From an uncultured Streptococcus sp. (GTDB taxonomy: Bacteria; Bacillota; Bacilli; Lactobacillales; Streptococcaceae), in contig CAKPZX010000035.1 of assembly GCA_934215455.1 (NCBI GenBank), positions 1 through 17,913 on the forward strand: DNA of 17,913 bases, in the 5' to 3' direction. A program made the position numbers and the translations under genes. Of this stretch, positions 1 through 7,900 are shown in pieces. The stretch's first letter is position 1, and each line of letters begins with the position of its first letter. The notes under the pieces were generated by a model. The model made no database searches. It had not been told where the DNA came from and saw only the letters and a program-made list of their open reading frames with translations.

Positions 1-2514
1 GTTGTCCCAGTTAAGGTTCAAGCAGCTGATACAAATGGAACTACAGTTGAAACAACTTATACACCGAAGATTACTCCAGTTGTTCCAACTTCTGAAGATG
101 CTACATCGACAGATATCCAAGGTCAAACACAATCTGGTAAACCAACCTTCACCGAAGGAAATCCAAATGTACCAATCGATGAAGATACTCCAGCTACCTT
201 CGAAGATGGTTCAACCTCTAAGACAGTAGATGGTGAAGGAACTTACACAGTTTCTCCAGATGGAACTGTAACCTTCGTACCAGAAAAATCATTCACTGGA
301 ACTGCTTCAGGCGTAACAGTAAAACGCGTGGATAAGAACGGTACTGAAATCACAGCCAAGTACACACCAACTGTGACACCAGTAACACCAACAGCAACAC
401 CAGCTGAATCAACAGATATCCAAGGTGCGACTCAAACTGGTAAACCTGAATTCACTGAAGGCGACAGCCGTGTGCCTATGAACGATAATGTTCCAGCAAC
501 ATTTGACGATGGTTCAACTACGAAGACAGTTGAAGGTGTTGGTACTTACACAGTAGCTCCAGACGGAACAGTGACATTCGTACCTGAGAAATCATTTGTC
601 GGAACTGCACCAGCAGTGACAGTGGTTCGTGAAGATATGAACGGAACTAAAGCTTCTGCGACATATACACCAACCGTAACACCAGTTACACCAACTGCAG
701 AAGATACAACATCTACTGACAAACAAGGTCAAACGCAAACAGGTACACCATCCTTCACACCGGGCAATCCAAATGTTCCAATGGATGATGATACACCTGC
801 AACATTTGAAGATGGCTCAACTACGAAGTCTATTCCAGGAGAAGGAACTTACACAGTTTCTCCAGATGGAACCGTAACATTTGTTCCAGAAAAATCATTC
901 ACAGGAACAGGTACAGGCGTAACGGTGAAACGTGTCGATAAGAACGGTACTCCAGTTACTGCTAAGTACACACCAACTGTGACACCAGTAACACCAACAG
1001 CAACTCCTGCTGAATCAGAAGCACCTCAAGGTGTGGTTCAAACTGGAACTGTAACCTTCACTGAAGGTGACCCAGTTGCACCAATCGATAAGGATACAAT
1101 TACTCTTCTTGACGAAAATGGTCAGCCAGCAGCATCAGTAGAAGCGAAATCACCAGCGGGTAATGTGATCGGTACCTTCACAGTTGATAAAGAAACAGGT
1201 GTTGTAACCTTCACACCAACAGATAAATCTTACTCAGGTGATGTTGTTCCAGTTAAGGTTCAAGGTAAAGATACAAACGGAACTGTTGCTGAGACAACTT
1301 ACACACCGAAGATCACTCCAGTTGTACCAACTGCTGATCCTGCAACATCTACAGACATCCAAGGTCAAACTCAAACAGGTACACCAAGCTTCACACCTGG
1401 TAACCCTGCAATCCCAATGGATGATGATGTACCAGCTACCTTTGAAGATGGTTCAACAACAAAAGTTATTCCAGGAGAAGGAACTTACACCGTTTCTCCA
1501 GACGGAACCGTAACCTTTGTACCAGAAAAATCATTCATAGGAACAGGTACAGGCGTAACAGTGAAACGTGTTGATAAGAACGGTACTCCAGTTACTGCAA
1601 CTTACACACCAACTGTAACACCAGTTACACCAACTGCAAGCCCAGCAGTATCTACTGATGTGCAAGGTGCAACTCAAACAGGTAAACCTGTATTTACTGA
1701 AGGTGACAGCCGTGTTCCAATGAACGACGATGTTCCAGCAACATTTGACGACGGTTCAACTACGAAGACAGTTGAAGGTGTTGGTACTTACACAGTAGCA
1801 GCAGACGGAACAGTGACATTCGTACCTGAGAAATCATTTGTCGGAACTGCACCAGCAGTGACAGTGGTTCGTGAAGATATGAACGGAACTAAAGCTTCTG
1901 CGACATATACACCAACAGTAACTCCTGTGACTCCAACAGCTGAACCTGCAACTTCTACAGACATCCAAGGTCAAACCCAAACAGGTAAACCAAGCTTCAC
2001 GCCTGGTAACCCAAGTGTACCAATGGATGATGATGTACCAGCAACCTTTGAAGATGGTTCAACTACGAAGACAATTCCAGGTGAAGGAACTTACACCGTT
2101 TCTCCAGACGGAACTGTAACCTTTGTACCAGAAAAATCATTCACAGGAACAGGTACAGGCGTAACCGTGAAACGTGTTGATAAGAACGGTACACCAATTA
2201 CCGCTACTTACACACCAACTGTAACACCAGTTACACCAACAGCAGAACCAGTTACTTCAATTGGTAAGAAGGGTCAAACCCAAACAGGCAAACCAACCTT
2301 CACAGAAGGTGATAGCCGTGTACCAATGAATGACAAAGTTCCTGCAACCTTCGATGATGGTTCAACTACGAAGACAATTCCAGGTGTTGGTACTTACACA
2401 GTAGCAGCAGACGGAACTGTAACCTTCACTCCAGAACCTGAATTTACTGGAACTGCACCAGCAGTAACAGTGGTTCGTGAAGATGTGAATGGAACAAAAG
2501 CTTCTGCAACTTAC
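1..2514 (+). repeat. Tandem CshA repeat array with a higher-order period
   Basis: Unit boundaries are at 61, 364, 667, 970, 1303, 1606, 1909 and 2212. All units are 303 bp except 970-1302, which is 333 bp. By sequence type the order is (end of V) G M G V G M G M. V is the long variant ending in NGTxxETTY, G carries the KRVDKNGT motif and M carries the VVRED motif. V-G-M-G therefore recurs with a period of 1242 bp: the V unit ending at 60 is matched by the one ending at 1302. The M units 364-666 and 1606-1908 are almost identical over their last 150 bases. Confidence 0.88.
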
Positions 2515-3135
2515 ACACCAACTGTCCTTCCAATCACTAAGTTTGTTGATAAAGAAGGTAAGGAAATCCCAGGATATCCTACAGTTGATGGAGAAGAGCC
2601 AAAAGCTGAAATTCCAGGTTATCGCTTTGTGGAAACGAAGAAATTGCCTAATGGGGATACTGAACACGTCTATGAAAAAGTTACAACTTCATATGTAGAC
2701 GAAAATGGGGATCCAATCCCAGGTAACCCAACAGAAGATGGGGAACAACCGAAGAAAGATATCCCAGGTTATGACTTCGTGAAGACTGTTGTAGATAAAG
2801 ATGGAAACATTCAACATATCTACAAGAAGACTGTGACACCAACTCCAATGCCGGATCCAACTCCGACACCAGAGCCACAGCCACAGCCTACTCCACAACC
2901 GCAACCAACACCAGAACCACAACCGCAACCTACTCCACAACCAAAACCAGAAGAACCAACGATTCCTGTCGTTCCAGAAACGAAAGAAGAAGTGAAGTAT
3001 ATCGATCCACAAAATCCTACTGCACAACTTCCAAACACAGGAACAAAAGAATCTTCAACTGCTGGTCTTGCAATCTTTAGCGCTTTAGCAGGTCTGTCAT
3101 TATTCGGATTTGCAAAACGCAAAAAAGAAGACTAA
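1..3135 (+). CDS. CshA-type fibril repeat surface adhesin, LPXTG-anchored (5' partial)
   Basis: This frame is open from base 1, so the gene starts outside the window and only the last 1044 residues are seen. Eight complete CshA-type repeats of about 101 residues (one is 111) fill bases 61-2514; each starts near TPTVTPVTPTA and carries PATFEDGSTTK, YTVxPDGTVTFVPEKSF and NGT motifs. Two 50-residue MucBP-like repeats follow (2533-2682 and 2683-2832, both with an IPGY motif). Then come a Pro/Gln/Thr-rich wall-spanning stretch (about 2833-2970) and the sortase signal LPNTG (3028-3042), a hydrophobic segment and the tail KRKKED. In CshA-family proteins the repeats form peritrichous fibrils that present an N-terminal binding domain, here not visible, for host matrix or other bacteria. 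MucBP-like repeats are not, to my knowledge, part of classical CshA, so this is a CshA-related protein rather than cshA itself. Repeat copy number may be wrong in short-read assemblies. Confidence 0.93.
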   Translation, partial: VVPVKVQAADTNGTTVETTYTPKITPVVPTSEDATSTDIQGQTQSGKPTFTEGNPNVPIDEDTPATFEDGSTSKTVDGEGTYTVSPDGTVTFVPEKSFTGTASGVTVKRVDKNGTEITAKYTPTVTPVTPTATPAESTDIQGATQTGKPEFTEGDSRVPMNDNVPATFDDGSTTKTVEGVGTYTVAPDGTVTFVPEKSFVGTAPAVTVVREDMNGTKASATYTPTVTPVTPTAEDTTSTDKQGQTQTGTPSFTPGNPNVPMDDDTPATFEDGSTTKSIPGEGTYTVSPDGTVTFVPEKSFTGTGTGVTVKRVDKNGTPVTAKYTPTVTPVTPTATPAESEAPQGVVQTGTVTFTEGDPVAPIDKDTITLLDENGQPAASVEAKSPAGNVIGTFTVDKETGVVTFTPTDKSYSGDVVPVKVQGKDTNGTVAETTYTPKITPVVPTADPATSTDIQGQTQTGTPSFTPGNPAIPMDDDVPATFEDGSTTKVIPGEGTYTVSPDGTVTFVPEKSFIGTGTGVTVKRVDKNGTPVTATYTPTVTPVTPTASPAVSTDVQGATQTGKPVFTEGDSRVPMNDDVPATFDDGSTTKTVEGVGTYTVAADGTVTFVPEKSFVGTAPAVTVVREDMNGTKASATYTPTVTPVTPTAEPATSTDIQGQTQTGKPSFTPGNPSVPMDDDVPATFEDGSTTKTIPGEGTYTVSPDGTVTFVPEKSFTGTGTGVTVKRVDKNGTPITATYTPTVTPVTPTAEPVTSIGKKGQTQTGKPTFTEGDSRVPMNDKVPATFDDGSTTKTIPGVGTYTVAADGTVTFTPEPEFTGTAPAVTVVREDVNGTKASATYTPTVLPITKFVDKEGKEIPGYPTVDGEEPKAEIPGYRFVETKKLPNGDTEHVYEKVTTSYVDENGDPIPGNPTEDGEQPKKDIPGYDFVKTVVDKDGNIQHIYKKTVTPTPMPDPTPTPEPQPQPTPQPQPTPEPQPQPTPQPKPEEPTIPVVPETKEEVKYIDPQNPTAQLPNTGTKESSTAGLAIFSALAGLSLFGFAKRKKED

Positions 3136-3152
3136 GCTAACTTGTGGCTAAG

Positions 3153-3181
3153 AAAAACCGCGAAAATCTCGCGGTTTTTTC
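3153..3181 (+). terminator. Rho-independent terminator of the adhesin gene
   Basis: An 11-bp stem (3153-3163 with 3169-3179, core CCGCGA/TCGCGG) and a short loop are followed by a T run. It lies 18 bases after the adhesin stop codon. Confidence 0.92.
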
Positions 3182-3245
3182 TGTTTGTATTTGAAAAAAT
3201 ATCCTCCAAACTAGATAGTTGAAATCAGTCTTTTATAAGAAAATT

Positions 3246-3254
3246 TGATAAAAT
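3246..3254 (+). promoter_or_regulatory. Probable extended -10 promoter for the dihydrofolate reductase-clpX operon
   Basis: TGATAAAAT is an extended -10 (TGn plus TAAAAT) 28 bases before the dihydrofolate reductase start. No good -35 hexamer lies at 16-18 bases, so the call rests on the extended -10 and its place between the adhesin terminator and the operon. Confidence 0.5.
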
Positions 3255-3281
3255 AGAAGTATCAGTGTAAAGGATAAGAGA

Positions 3282-3791
3282 ATGAAAAAGATAATTGGTA
3301 TCTGGGCTCAAACTGAAAATGGCATTATTGGAAAAGACCAAGTGATGCCTTGGCATCTGCCTGCTGAGCTTCAGCATTTCAAAGAAACAACCATGGGACA
3401 AGCCATTCTCATGGGAAGAGTGACCTTTGATGGTATGAAAAAACGGGTTCTACCAGGTCGAACCAGCATTATCTTAACGCAAGATCAAGCTTATGATCCT
3501 GAAAACGATGCTGTACTCGTCATGCACAGCAAGGAAGAAGTCTTGGAGTGGTATCAGAACCAAGAGAAGAATCTTTACATTATCGGTGGCAGTCAGATTT
3601 TAAGGCTCTTTTCTGACCAGTTAGAAGAATTGATCCAGACCATGATTCATGCAACGATTGATGGAGATACATTGGCACCAAAATTTGAAGAGAGCCACTA
3701 TGAAAGAGTCCGTCAAGTCCATCATCCGAAAGATGAGAAGAACCCATATGATTTTACGGTCAACTATTATAAGAGAAAGGATTTAGACTAA
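3282..3791 (+). CDS. folA: Dihydrofolate reductase
   Basis: The enzyme reduces dihydrofolate to tetrahydrofolate with NADPH in the cytoplasm and is the target of trimethoprim. The 169-residue length is normal. Visible motifs are the N-terminal IWAQTENGIIGKD loop, MPWHLPAE with the substrate-binding acid E29 (Asp27 in E. coli), ILMGRVTFDGM (NADPH-binding region), the IIGGSQI motif around residues 100-106 and GDT near residue 128. The residue before GG, where a Leu replaces Ile in the known pneumococcal trimethoprim-resistance type, is Ile101 here, so that resistance change is absent. The start is preceded by an AAAGGA-like ribosome site. The stop overlaps the ATG of the next ORF by one base, and clpX and engB follow closely, as I recall from pneumococcus. 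Confidence 0.96.
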   Translation: MKKIIGIWAQTENGIIGKDQVMPWHLPAELQHFKETTMGQAILMGRVTFDGMKKRVLPGRTSIILTQDQAYDPENDAVLVMHSKEEVLEWYQNQEKNLYIIGGSQILRLFSDQLEELIQTMIHATIDGDTLAPKFEESHYERVRQVHHPKDEKNPYDFTVNYYKRKDLD

Positions 3792-3961
3792 TGGAGCGAA
3801 GTGTCTTTGGTTTTTTTACAGCTGTCCTATGTGTCATCTGTTTGATTTGCGCCTTACAAACCTTTCGTAAAAAACGGTTCGGCCTCGCTATCTTATTCTT
3901 ACTAAATGCTTTTACCAATCTTGTGAATTCCATTCACGCCTTTTACATGACCTTATTTTAA
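3791..3961 (+). CDS. Small hydrophobic 56-residue protein between dihydrofolate reductase and clpX
   Basis: The ATG at 3791 shares its A with the dihydrofolate reductase stop (TAATG), which points to translational coupling. The product is 56 residues: MERSVFGFFTAVLCVICLIC starts it, a basic turn FRKKRFG sits near residues 25-31, and a second hydrophobic stretch LAILFLL follows. The likely topology is two short membrane helices joined by a positively charged loop, or one membrane-inserted hairpin. I recall a small hypothetical ORF at the same place in pneumococcus, between the dihydrofolate reductase gene and clpX, which supports a real gene rather than noise. No function is recognised; 38 bases separate it from clpX. 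Confidence 0.75.
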   Translation: MERSVFGFFTAVLCVICLICALQTFRKKRFGLAILFLLNAFTNLVNSIHAFYMTLF

Positions 3962-3999
3962 ACTAAATAGAAACAGAAAATGACAGAAAGAGGAAATAC

Positions 4000-5232
4000 A
4001 TGCCAACGAATCAAAATAATGATATGATGGTTTATTGTTCATTTTGCGGAAAGAGTCAAGATGAAGTCCAAAAAATCATTGCAGGAAACAACGCGTTTAT
4101 CTGTAATGAATGTGTAGAGTTAGCACAAGAAATTATCCGTGAAGAGCTAGCAGAAGAAGTCCTTGCAGATCTTAGCGAAGTTCCAAAACCAATCGAATTG
4201 CTCAATATCTTGAACCACTATGTCATCGGTCAAGATCGTGCCAAACGTGCTCTTGCTGTAGCAGTATACAACCACTACAAACGCATCAACTTCCACGATA
4301 CGCGCGAAGACGAGACAGATGTTGAATTGCAAAAATCAAACATCCTCATGATTGGTCCTACTGGTTCAGGTAAGACTTTCTTGGCCCAAACCTTAGCACG
4401 TAGCTTGAATGTCCCATTTGCCATTGCAGATGCAACTGCCTTGACAGAAGCTGGTTATGTAGGAGAAGACGTTGAAAACATTCTCTTGAAACTTCTTCAG
4501 GCAGCTGATTTCAATATTGAACGTGCTGAACGAGGCATCATCTACGTCGATGAAATTGATAAGATCGCTAAGAAAAGTGAAAATGTCTCTATCACTCGTG
4601 ACGTTTCTGGTGAAGGAGTGCAACAAGCTCTCTTGAAGATCATCGAAGGAACTGTCGCTAGTGTCCCACCTCAAGGTGGACGCAAACACCCACAACAAGA
4701 GATGATTCAAGTGGATACCAAGAACATCCTCTTCATTGTAGGTGGGGCTTTTGACGGGATCGAAGAAATTGTTAAGCAACGTCTCGGTGAAAAAGTCATC
4801 GGTTTTGGTAAAAACAATAAAGCCATTGATGAATCAAGCTCTTACATGCAAGAAATCGTGGCAGAAGATATTCAAAAATTCGGGATTATCCCAGAATTGA
4901 TCGGACGTCTTCCAGTCTTTGCTGCTCTTGAGCAATTAACAGTTGACGACCTTGTCCGTATTCTAAAAGAGCCACGCAATGCCTTGGTAAAACAATACCA
5001 AACCTTGCTTTCTTATGATAATGTTGAATTGGAATTCGATGATGAAGCCCTTCAAGAGATTGCTAATAAAGCCATCGAAAGAAAAACAGGAGCTCGTGGA
5101 CTTCGCTCAATTATAGAAGAAACCATGATGGATGTCATGTTTGAAATTCCAAGCCAAGAAGATGTCAAACTTGTTCGAATTACAAAAGAAGCTGTAGATG
5201 GAACTGAAAAACCAATTCTCGAAACAGCCTAG
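4000..5232 (+). CDS. clpX: ClpX, ATP-dependent unfoldase subunit of ClpXP
   Basis: ClpX is a hexameric AAA+ unfoldase that recognises tagged substrates and threads them into the ClpP peptidase. The 410-residue protein has every expected part: an N-terminal zinc-binding domain with C13, C16, C35 and C38; Walker A GPTGSGKT at 119-126; pore-1 loop GYVGED at 152-157; Walker B IIYVDEID at 180-187; the RKH pore loop at 228-230; the IGF tripeptide at 267-269 that docks ClpP; PELIGRLP with the arginine finger R303; and sensor-2 GARGLR at 364-369. The ribosome site is an AGAGGAAA stretch before the ATG. No CtsR-type operator is seen nearby, so expression probably follows the upstream promoter. In streptococci ClpXP is essential or nearly so. 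engB follows after 11 bases. Confidence 0.98.
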   Translation: MPTNQNNDMMVYCSFCGKSQDEVQKIIAGNNAFICNECVELAQEIIREELAEEVLADLSEVPKPIELLNILNHYVIGQDRAKRALAVAVYNHYKRINFHDTREDETDVELQKSNILMIGPTGSGKTFLAQTLARSLNVPFAIADATALTEAGYVGEDVENILLKLLQAADFNIERAERGIIYVDEIDKIAKKSENVSITRDVSGEGVQQALLKIIEGTVASVPPQGGRKHPQQEMIQVDTKNILFIVGGAFDGIEEIVKQRLGEKVIGFGKNNKAIDESSSYMQEIVAEDIQKFGIIPELIGRLPVFAALEQLTVDDLVRILKEPRNALVKQYQTLLSYDNVELEFDDEALQEIANKAIERKTGARGLRSIIEETMMDVMFEIPSQEDVKLVRITKEAVDGTEKPILETA

Positions 5233-5243
5233 AAAGATAAAAT

Positions 5244-5846
5244 ATGGAAATTAACACACATAATGCGGATATCCTCTTAAGCGCTGCAAATAAGAGTCAT
5301 TATCCTCAAGATGAGATTCCAGAAGTTGCACTTGCCGGTCGATCCAATGTCGGCAAGTCTTCTTTTATTAATACTCTCTTAAATCGAAAGAACCTGGCCA
5401 GAACTTCTGGAAAACCAGGAAAAACCCAATTGCTCAATTTCTTCAATATCGATGATAAACTCCGTTTGGTAGACGTACCTGGTTATGGCTATGCACGTGT
5501 CTCGAAAAAAGAGCGCGAGAAGTGGGGGCGGATGATCGAAGAATACCTTACTAGTCGTGAGAACTTAAAAGCAGTCGTTAGCCTAGTCGATTTTCGTCAT
5601 GAACCTTCAGCAGATGATGTTCAGATGTATGAATTCTTAAAGTATTATGAGATCCCTGTGATCTTGGTAGCAACTAAGGCAGATAAGATTCCACGTGGAA
5701 AATGGAACAAACACGAATCGATCATCAAGAAAAAACTAGACTTTGATCCTACTGACACCTTTATCGTCTTTTCTTCTGTAACCCGGGAAGGATTAGAGAA
5801 GTCATGGGATGCTATTTTAGAAAATGCGTTTTACGAAATAAATTGA
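5244..5846 (+). CDS. engB: EngB/YsxC ribosome-biogenesis GTP-binding protein
   Basis: This is a TRAFAC-class GTPase that assists assembly of the large ribosomal subunit. The 200-residue length is typical. The G motifs are in order: G1 GRSNVGKSS at 32-40, G2 Thr61 in KPGKTQ, G3 DVPGYG at 77-82, G4 TKADK at 144-148 and G5 SSVT at 177-180. The gene starts 11 bases after the clpX stop with a weak ribosome site (GAAAGAT), so it is probably read from the same transcript. The clpX-engB pairing is conserved in Firmicutes. Its stop codon runs into the stem of the operon terminator. Confidence 0.97.
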   Translation: MEINTHNADILLSAANKSHYPQDEIPEVALAGRSNVGKSSFINTLLNRKNLARTSGKPGKTQLLNFFNIDDKLRLVDVPGYGYARVSKKEREKWGRMIEEYLTSRENLKAVVSLVDFRHEPSADDVQMYEFLKYYEIPVILVATKADKIPRGKWNKHESIIKKKLDFDPTDTFIVFSSVTREGLEKSWDAILENAFYEIN

Positions 5847-5872
5847 AATGACATGAAAATGTCATTTTTGTT
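5846..5872 (+). terminator. Terminator of the dihydrofolate reductase-clpX-engB operon
   Basis: AAATGACAT (5846-5854) pairs with ATGTCATTT (5859-5867) around a GAAA tetraloop and is followed by T-rich sequence. The stem begins at the last base of the engB stop codon. Confidence 0.85.
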
Positions 5873-5890
5873 TTGGATTTATCTCGCAAT

Positions 5891-5907
5891 TGTAATACAA
5901 GTGTAAT
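5891..5907 (+). promoter_or_regulatory. WalR (VicR/YycF) box, direct orientation
   Basis: TGTAAT, five bases, TGTAAT: an exact match to the published WalR consensus TGTWAH-N5-TGTWAH. It ends about 10 bases before the -35 region of the murein hydrolase promoter, where an activator would sit. WalRK controls murein hydrolase genes in Firmicutes, so site and target gene fit together. Confidence 0.75.
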
Positions 5908-5917
5908 ATAAGTGCCT

Positions 5918-5945
5918 TTGTTTTCTTCTATTTATATGGTATAAT
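5918..5945 (+). promoter_or_regulatory. Extended -10 promoter of the glucosaminidase gene
   Basis: TATAAT at 5940-5945 with TGG before it forms an extended -10. The -35 is weak (TTGTTT at 5918-5923, spacer 16), consistent with a promoter that needs an activator. Confidence 0.75.
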
Positions 5946-5995
5946 CTCTATAAAGATAAAAGATGATAAAAAATTAATTGGAGATAAATTGTATT

Positions 5996-6700
5996 ATGAA
6001 AAAGAAAATACGGAATAAAACGAAATTATTTGGTTTGTTCGTTTCTGTATTAGCAGTGGGGACATTTGCTGCTGCTATGAGCGAGCACGTCTCATCAGTT
6101 GGTGCTAATGATGGAACTTACCAAGCTTTTTCAGACCCTACTGAAGCTTTCATCTCACAAATTGGTGAGTCAGCTCGTCAGCTCGGTCAAGAGAACGACC
6201 TTTATGCTTCCGTTATGATCGCACAAGCTATCCTTGAAAGTGGATCAGGTCAGTCTGGCTTGTCTTCTTATCCACATTACAATCTTTTTGGTATTAAAGG
6301 AAGTTATGCTGGTCAATCTGCAGTGATGCAAACTTGGGAAGATGACGGTGCAGGAAATGCGTATACAATTAATGATGCTTTCCGTTCATACCCATCTTAC
6401 TACGAATCATTACAAGACTACGTAGCTGTATTGAAACAAGGACATTTTGCAGGTGCATGGAAGAGCAACACATCTAGTTACCAAGATGCAACAGCAGCTT
6501 TGACAGGTGTTTATGCGACAGACACAAGCTACTATGCAAAACTTAATAACATCATTGAAACTTATAATTTGACTCAATACGATTCACCAAATGTTCAAGG
6601 TGGTATTACAGGTTCCGTATACAATCCATATCGCCAACAGTTCACTTCGCAAGAAATCCTGAATTTGGATATCGCTTGGGCGAACCGTTTGAATTATTAA
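5996..6700 (+). CDS. Secreted glucosaminidase-domain murein hydrolase
   Basis: The predicted product cleaves the glycan strand of peptidoglycan outside the cell. I chose the ATG at 5996 because GGAGA lies 11 bases before it and MKKK starts a normal signal peptide; an in-frame TTG at 5978 would put the ribosome site inside the gene. The protein has 234 residues: a signal peptide (about 1-37, basic start, hydrophobic 11-28, likely cut near VGAND), then a FlgJ/LytG-type glucosaminidase domain (about 45-195) with the catalytic Glu81 in AILESGSGQSGLS, the NLFGIKG motif at 97-102 and YPSYYESLQDYV. A short tail with YNPYR and WANRL ends it. There is no anchor or wall-binding repeat, so it is probably released or held by the tail. 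An exact WalR box precedes its promoter. Confidence 0.9.
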   Translation: MKKKIRNKTKLFGLFVSVLAVGTFAAAMSEHVSSVGANDGTYQAFSDPTEAFISQIGESARQLGQENDLYASVMIAQAILESGSGQSGLSSYPHYNLFGIKGSYAGQSAVMQTWEDDGAGNAYTINDAFRSYPSYYESLQDYVAVLKQGHFAGAWKSNTSSYQDATAALTGVYATDTSYYAKLNNIIETYNLTQYDSPNVQGGITGSVYNPYRQQFTSQEILNLDIAWANRLNY

Positions 6701-6704
6701 AACT

Positions 6705-6730
6705 AAAACAGGCAGATGCCTGTTTTTTTA
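6705..6730 (+). terminator. Terminator of the glucosaminidase gene
   Basis: AAAACAGGC (6705-6713) pairs with GCCTGTTTT (6718-6726) around AGAT and is followed by T residues, four bases after the stop codon. Confidence 0.92.
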
Positions 6731-6804
6731 TTTGATTTTTAGCACACAGTGATATTCGATATAAAACGTATGTGATGAAAAGTTAAGAATTCTTCCTGAA
6801 AACC

Positions 6805-6833
6805 TTTTCAAACTTTTCTCTCTATGATATAAT
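6805..6833 (+). promoter_or_regulatory. Promoter of the formate/nitrite-type channel gene
   Basis: TTTTCA (6805-6810), a 17-base spacer and TATAAT (6828-6833), with TGA giving an extended -10. Confidence 0.75.
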
Positions 6834-6868
6834 GATTTTGTTCACAAACATTATATAAGGAGAATATT

Positions 6869-7666
6869 ATGTCTGAATCTAATTTTATTCAAAAAGTCGG
6901 AGCGGCGTGTAATAAGAAAGAGGATCTCTATCAGAAATCTAAAACGCGTTATGCAGTCCGTTCTATTTTTGCTGGTGGATTTCTCACTTTAAGTACGGCG
7001 GTCGGAGCAGTTGCAGCCGACTTATTAAATTCCTTTGTACCAGGATCTGGTCGTTTTCTATTTCCATTCATCTTTGCCTGGGGCTTGGTTTACCTCTTAT
7101 TCTTAAATGCGGAATTAACCACCTCCAATATGATGTATTTGACGGCGGGTACCTATCTAAAGAAAATTAACTGGAAGAAAGCGTTGGAGATTCTTCTTTA
7201 TTGTACCTTCTTTAATTTAATTGGTGCTTTAATCGTCGCTTTTCTTTTCAATCAAACAACTGCCTTTGCACATATCGATCCAAAAGGTTTCCTAGCCACG
7301 GTAGCAGAAAATAAACTCCAACGAAGCAATCAAGTGGTTTTCTTTGAGGGAGTTATTGCCAATATCTTTGTAAATATTGCTATTCTTTCTTATTTATATT
7401 TCAAAGATGAAACAGCGAAGGTGCTCTTAGCCCTATCTGCTATCTATATGTTTGTCTTTATGACCAATGAACACTTGGCGGCCAACTTTGCTTCCTTCTC
7501 ATTATTAAGCTTTAATTCAGTATCTAGCCAATTGCCGCATTTTGAGTTTTTAAATATTTTACGTCATTATAGCGTGACCTTCTTTGCCAACTGGGTAGGA
7601 GGAGGAGTTCTAATGGGACTAGCCTATGCTTGGTTGAATAATATCAAGAGTCTTTATAACGATTAA
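6869..7666 (+). CDS. Formate/nitrite transporter (FNT) family channel
   Basis: FNT proteins are pentameric membrane channels for small monovalent anions such as formate, nitrite, lactate or hydrosulfide. The 265-residue protein has about six hydrophobic segments and the family marks: LNAELTTSNM at 79-88, GVIANIFVNIA at 161-171, MTNEHLAAN at 198-206 with the conserved channel His202, and WVGGGVLMGLAY at 242-253. AAGGAG lies six bases before the ATG. It is a single-gene unit with its own promoter and a terminator-like stem after it. Formate export would suit a fermenting streptococcus with pyruvate formate-lyase, but the substrate cannot be told from the sequence, and it departs from classical FocA in the second half. 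Confidence 0.9.
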   Translation: MSESNFIQKVGAACNKKEDLYQKSKTRYAVRSIFAGGFLTLSTAVGAVAADLLNSFVPGSGRFLFPFIFAWGLVYLLFLNAELTTSNMMYLTAGTYLKKINWKKALEILLYCTFFNLIGALIVAFLFNQTTAFAHIDPKGFLATVAENKLQRSNQVVFFEGVIANIFVNIAILSYLYFKDETAKVLLALSAIYMFVFMTNEHLAANFASFSLLSFNSVSSQLPHFEFLNILRHYSVTFFANWVGGGVLMGLAYAWLNNIKSLYND

Positions 7667-7673
7667 AAAATAT

Positions 7674-7709
7674 AAAAAAAGTTTGCAAAAGTACTTGCAT
7701 TCTTTTTTT
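7674..7709 (+). terminator. Terminator-like stem after the channel gene, overlapping the rplJ -35
   Basis: Seven A residues plus G (7674-7681) pair with CTTTTTTT (7702-7709), a 2x2 mismatch follows, then TGCAA (7684-7688) pairs with TTGCA (7695-7699) around a six-base loop. The 3' arm contains the rplJ -35 hexamer. Confidence 0.6.
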
Positions 7710-7723
7710 ATATGTGATAAACT
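7695..7723 (+). promoter_or_regulatory. Promoter of the rplJ-rplL operon
   Basis: TTGCAT (7695-7700), a 17-base spacer and TAAACT (7718-7723), preceded by TGA as an extended -10. The L10 leader begins directly downstream. Confidence 0.7.
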
Positions 7724-7739
7724 AATCTACGGTTTGAAA

Positions 7740-7795
7740 AAACTGCCTAAGACAGTAGGGGAGCTCGACTCATAAAAATCCTACCGAGGACAAAA
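7740..7795 (+). ncRNA. Ribosomal protein L10 leader RNA
   Basis: The leader has the hallmarks of the L10 leader family: CCTAAGACAGTAGG at 7746-7759 and CCTACCGAGG at 7780-7789. GTAGG (7755-7759) pairs with CCTAC (7780-7784), and CCT (7746-7748) pairs with AGG (7787-7789). The unpaired AAGACA opposite CGA could form the kink-turn known to bind L10(L12)4. Binding of excess L10-L12 complex represses the operon. Confidence 0.85.
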
Positions 7796-7805
7796 CGTAT
7801 CAATT

Positions 7806-7856
7806 AAAAGAAGCGTATTGTACTTTCGTGTCTAGGTTTGGGCGCGTTTTTCTTTT
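7806..7856 (+). promoter_or_regulatory. Possible attenuator hairpin in the rplJ leader
   Basis: AAAAGAAGCG (7806-7815) can pair with CGC...TTCTTTT (7843-7856) with a bulge of four bases, leaving a T-rich 3' arm. In B. subtilis the rplJL leader is known to use L10(L12)4-dependent attenuation, and this could be the corresponding terminator. The stem is imperfect, so this is tentative. Confidence 0.4.
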
Positions 7857-7900
7857 GGAAAAATTCCCCAAGCAAAATAATTACGGAGGTGAACACACTA

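Noticed and set aside
2820..3122. Long - strand frames opposite the adhesin's proline-rich region
   Set aside because: They are Gly/Cys/Trp/Ser-rich shadows of a repetitive coding sequence, with no ribosome site or promoter.
3282..3791. Possible trimethoprim-resistant dihydrofolate reductase
   Set aside because: The key position before the GG motif is Ile as in sensitive enzymes; no known resistance change is evident, although other changes cannot be excluded.
5832..5839. TACGAAAT resembling the SigX (competence) box TACGAATA
   Set aside because: It differs from the consensus, lies inside engB, and no gene starts at the right distance.
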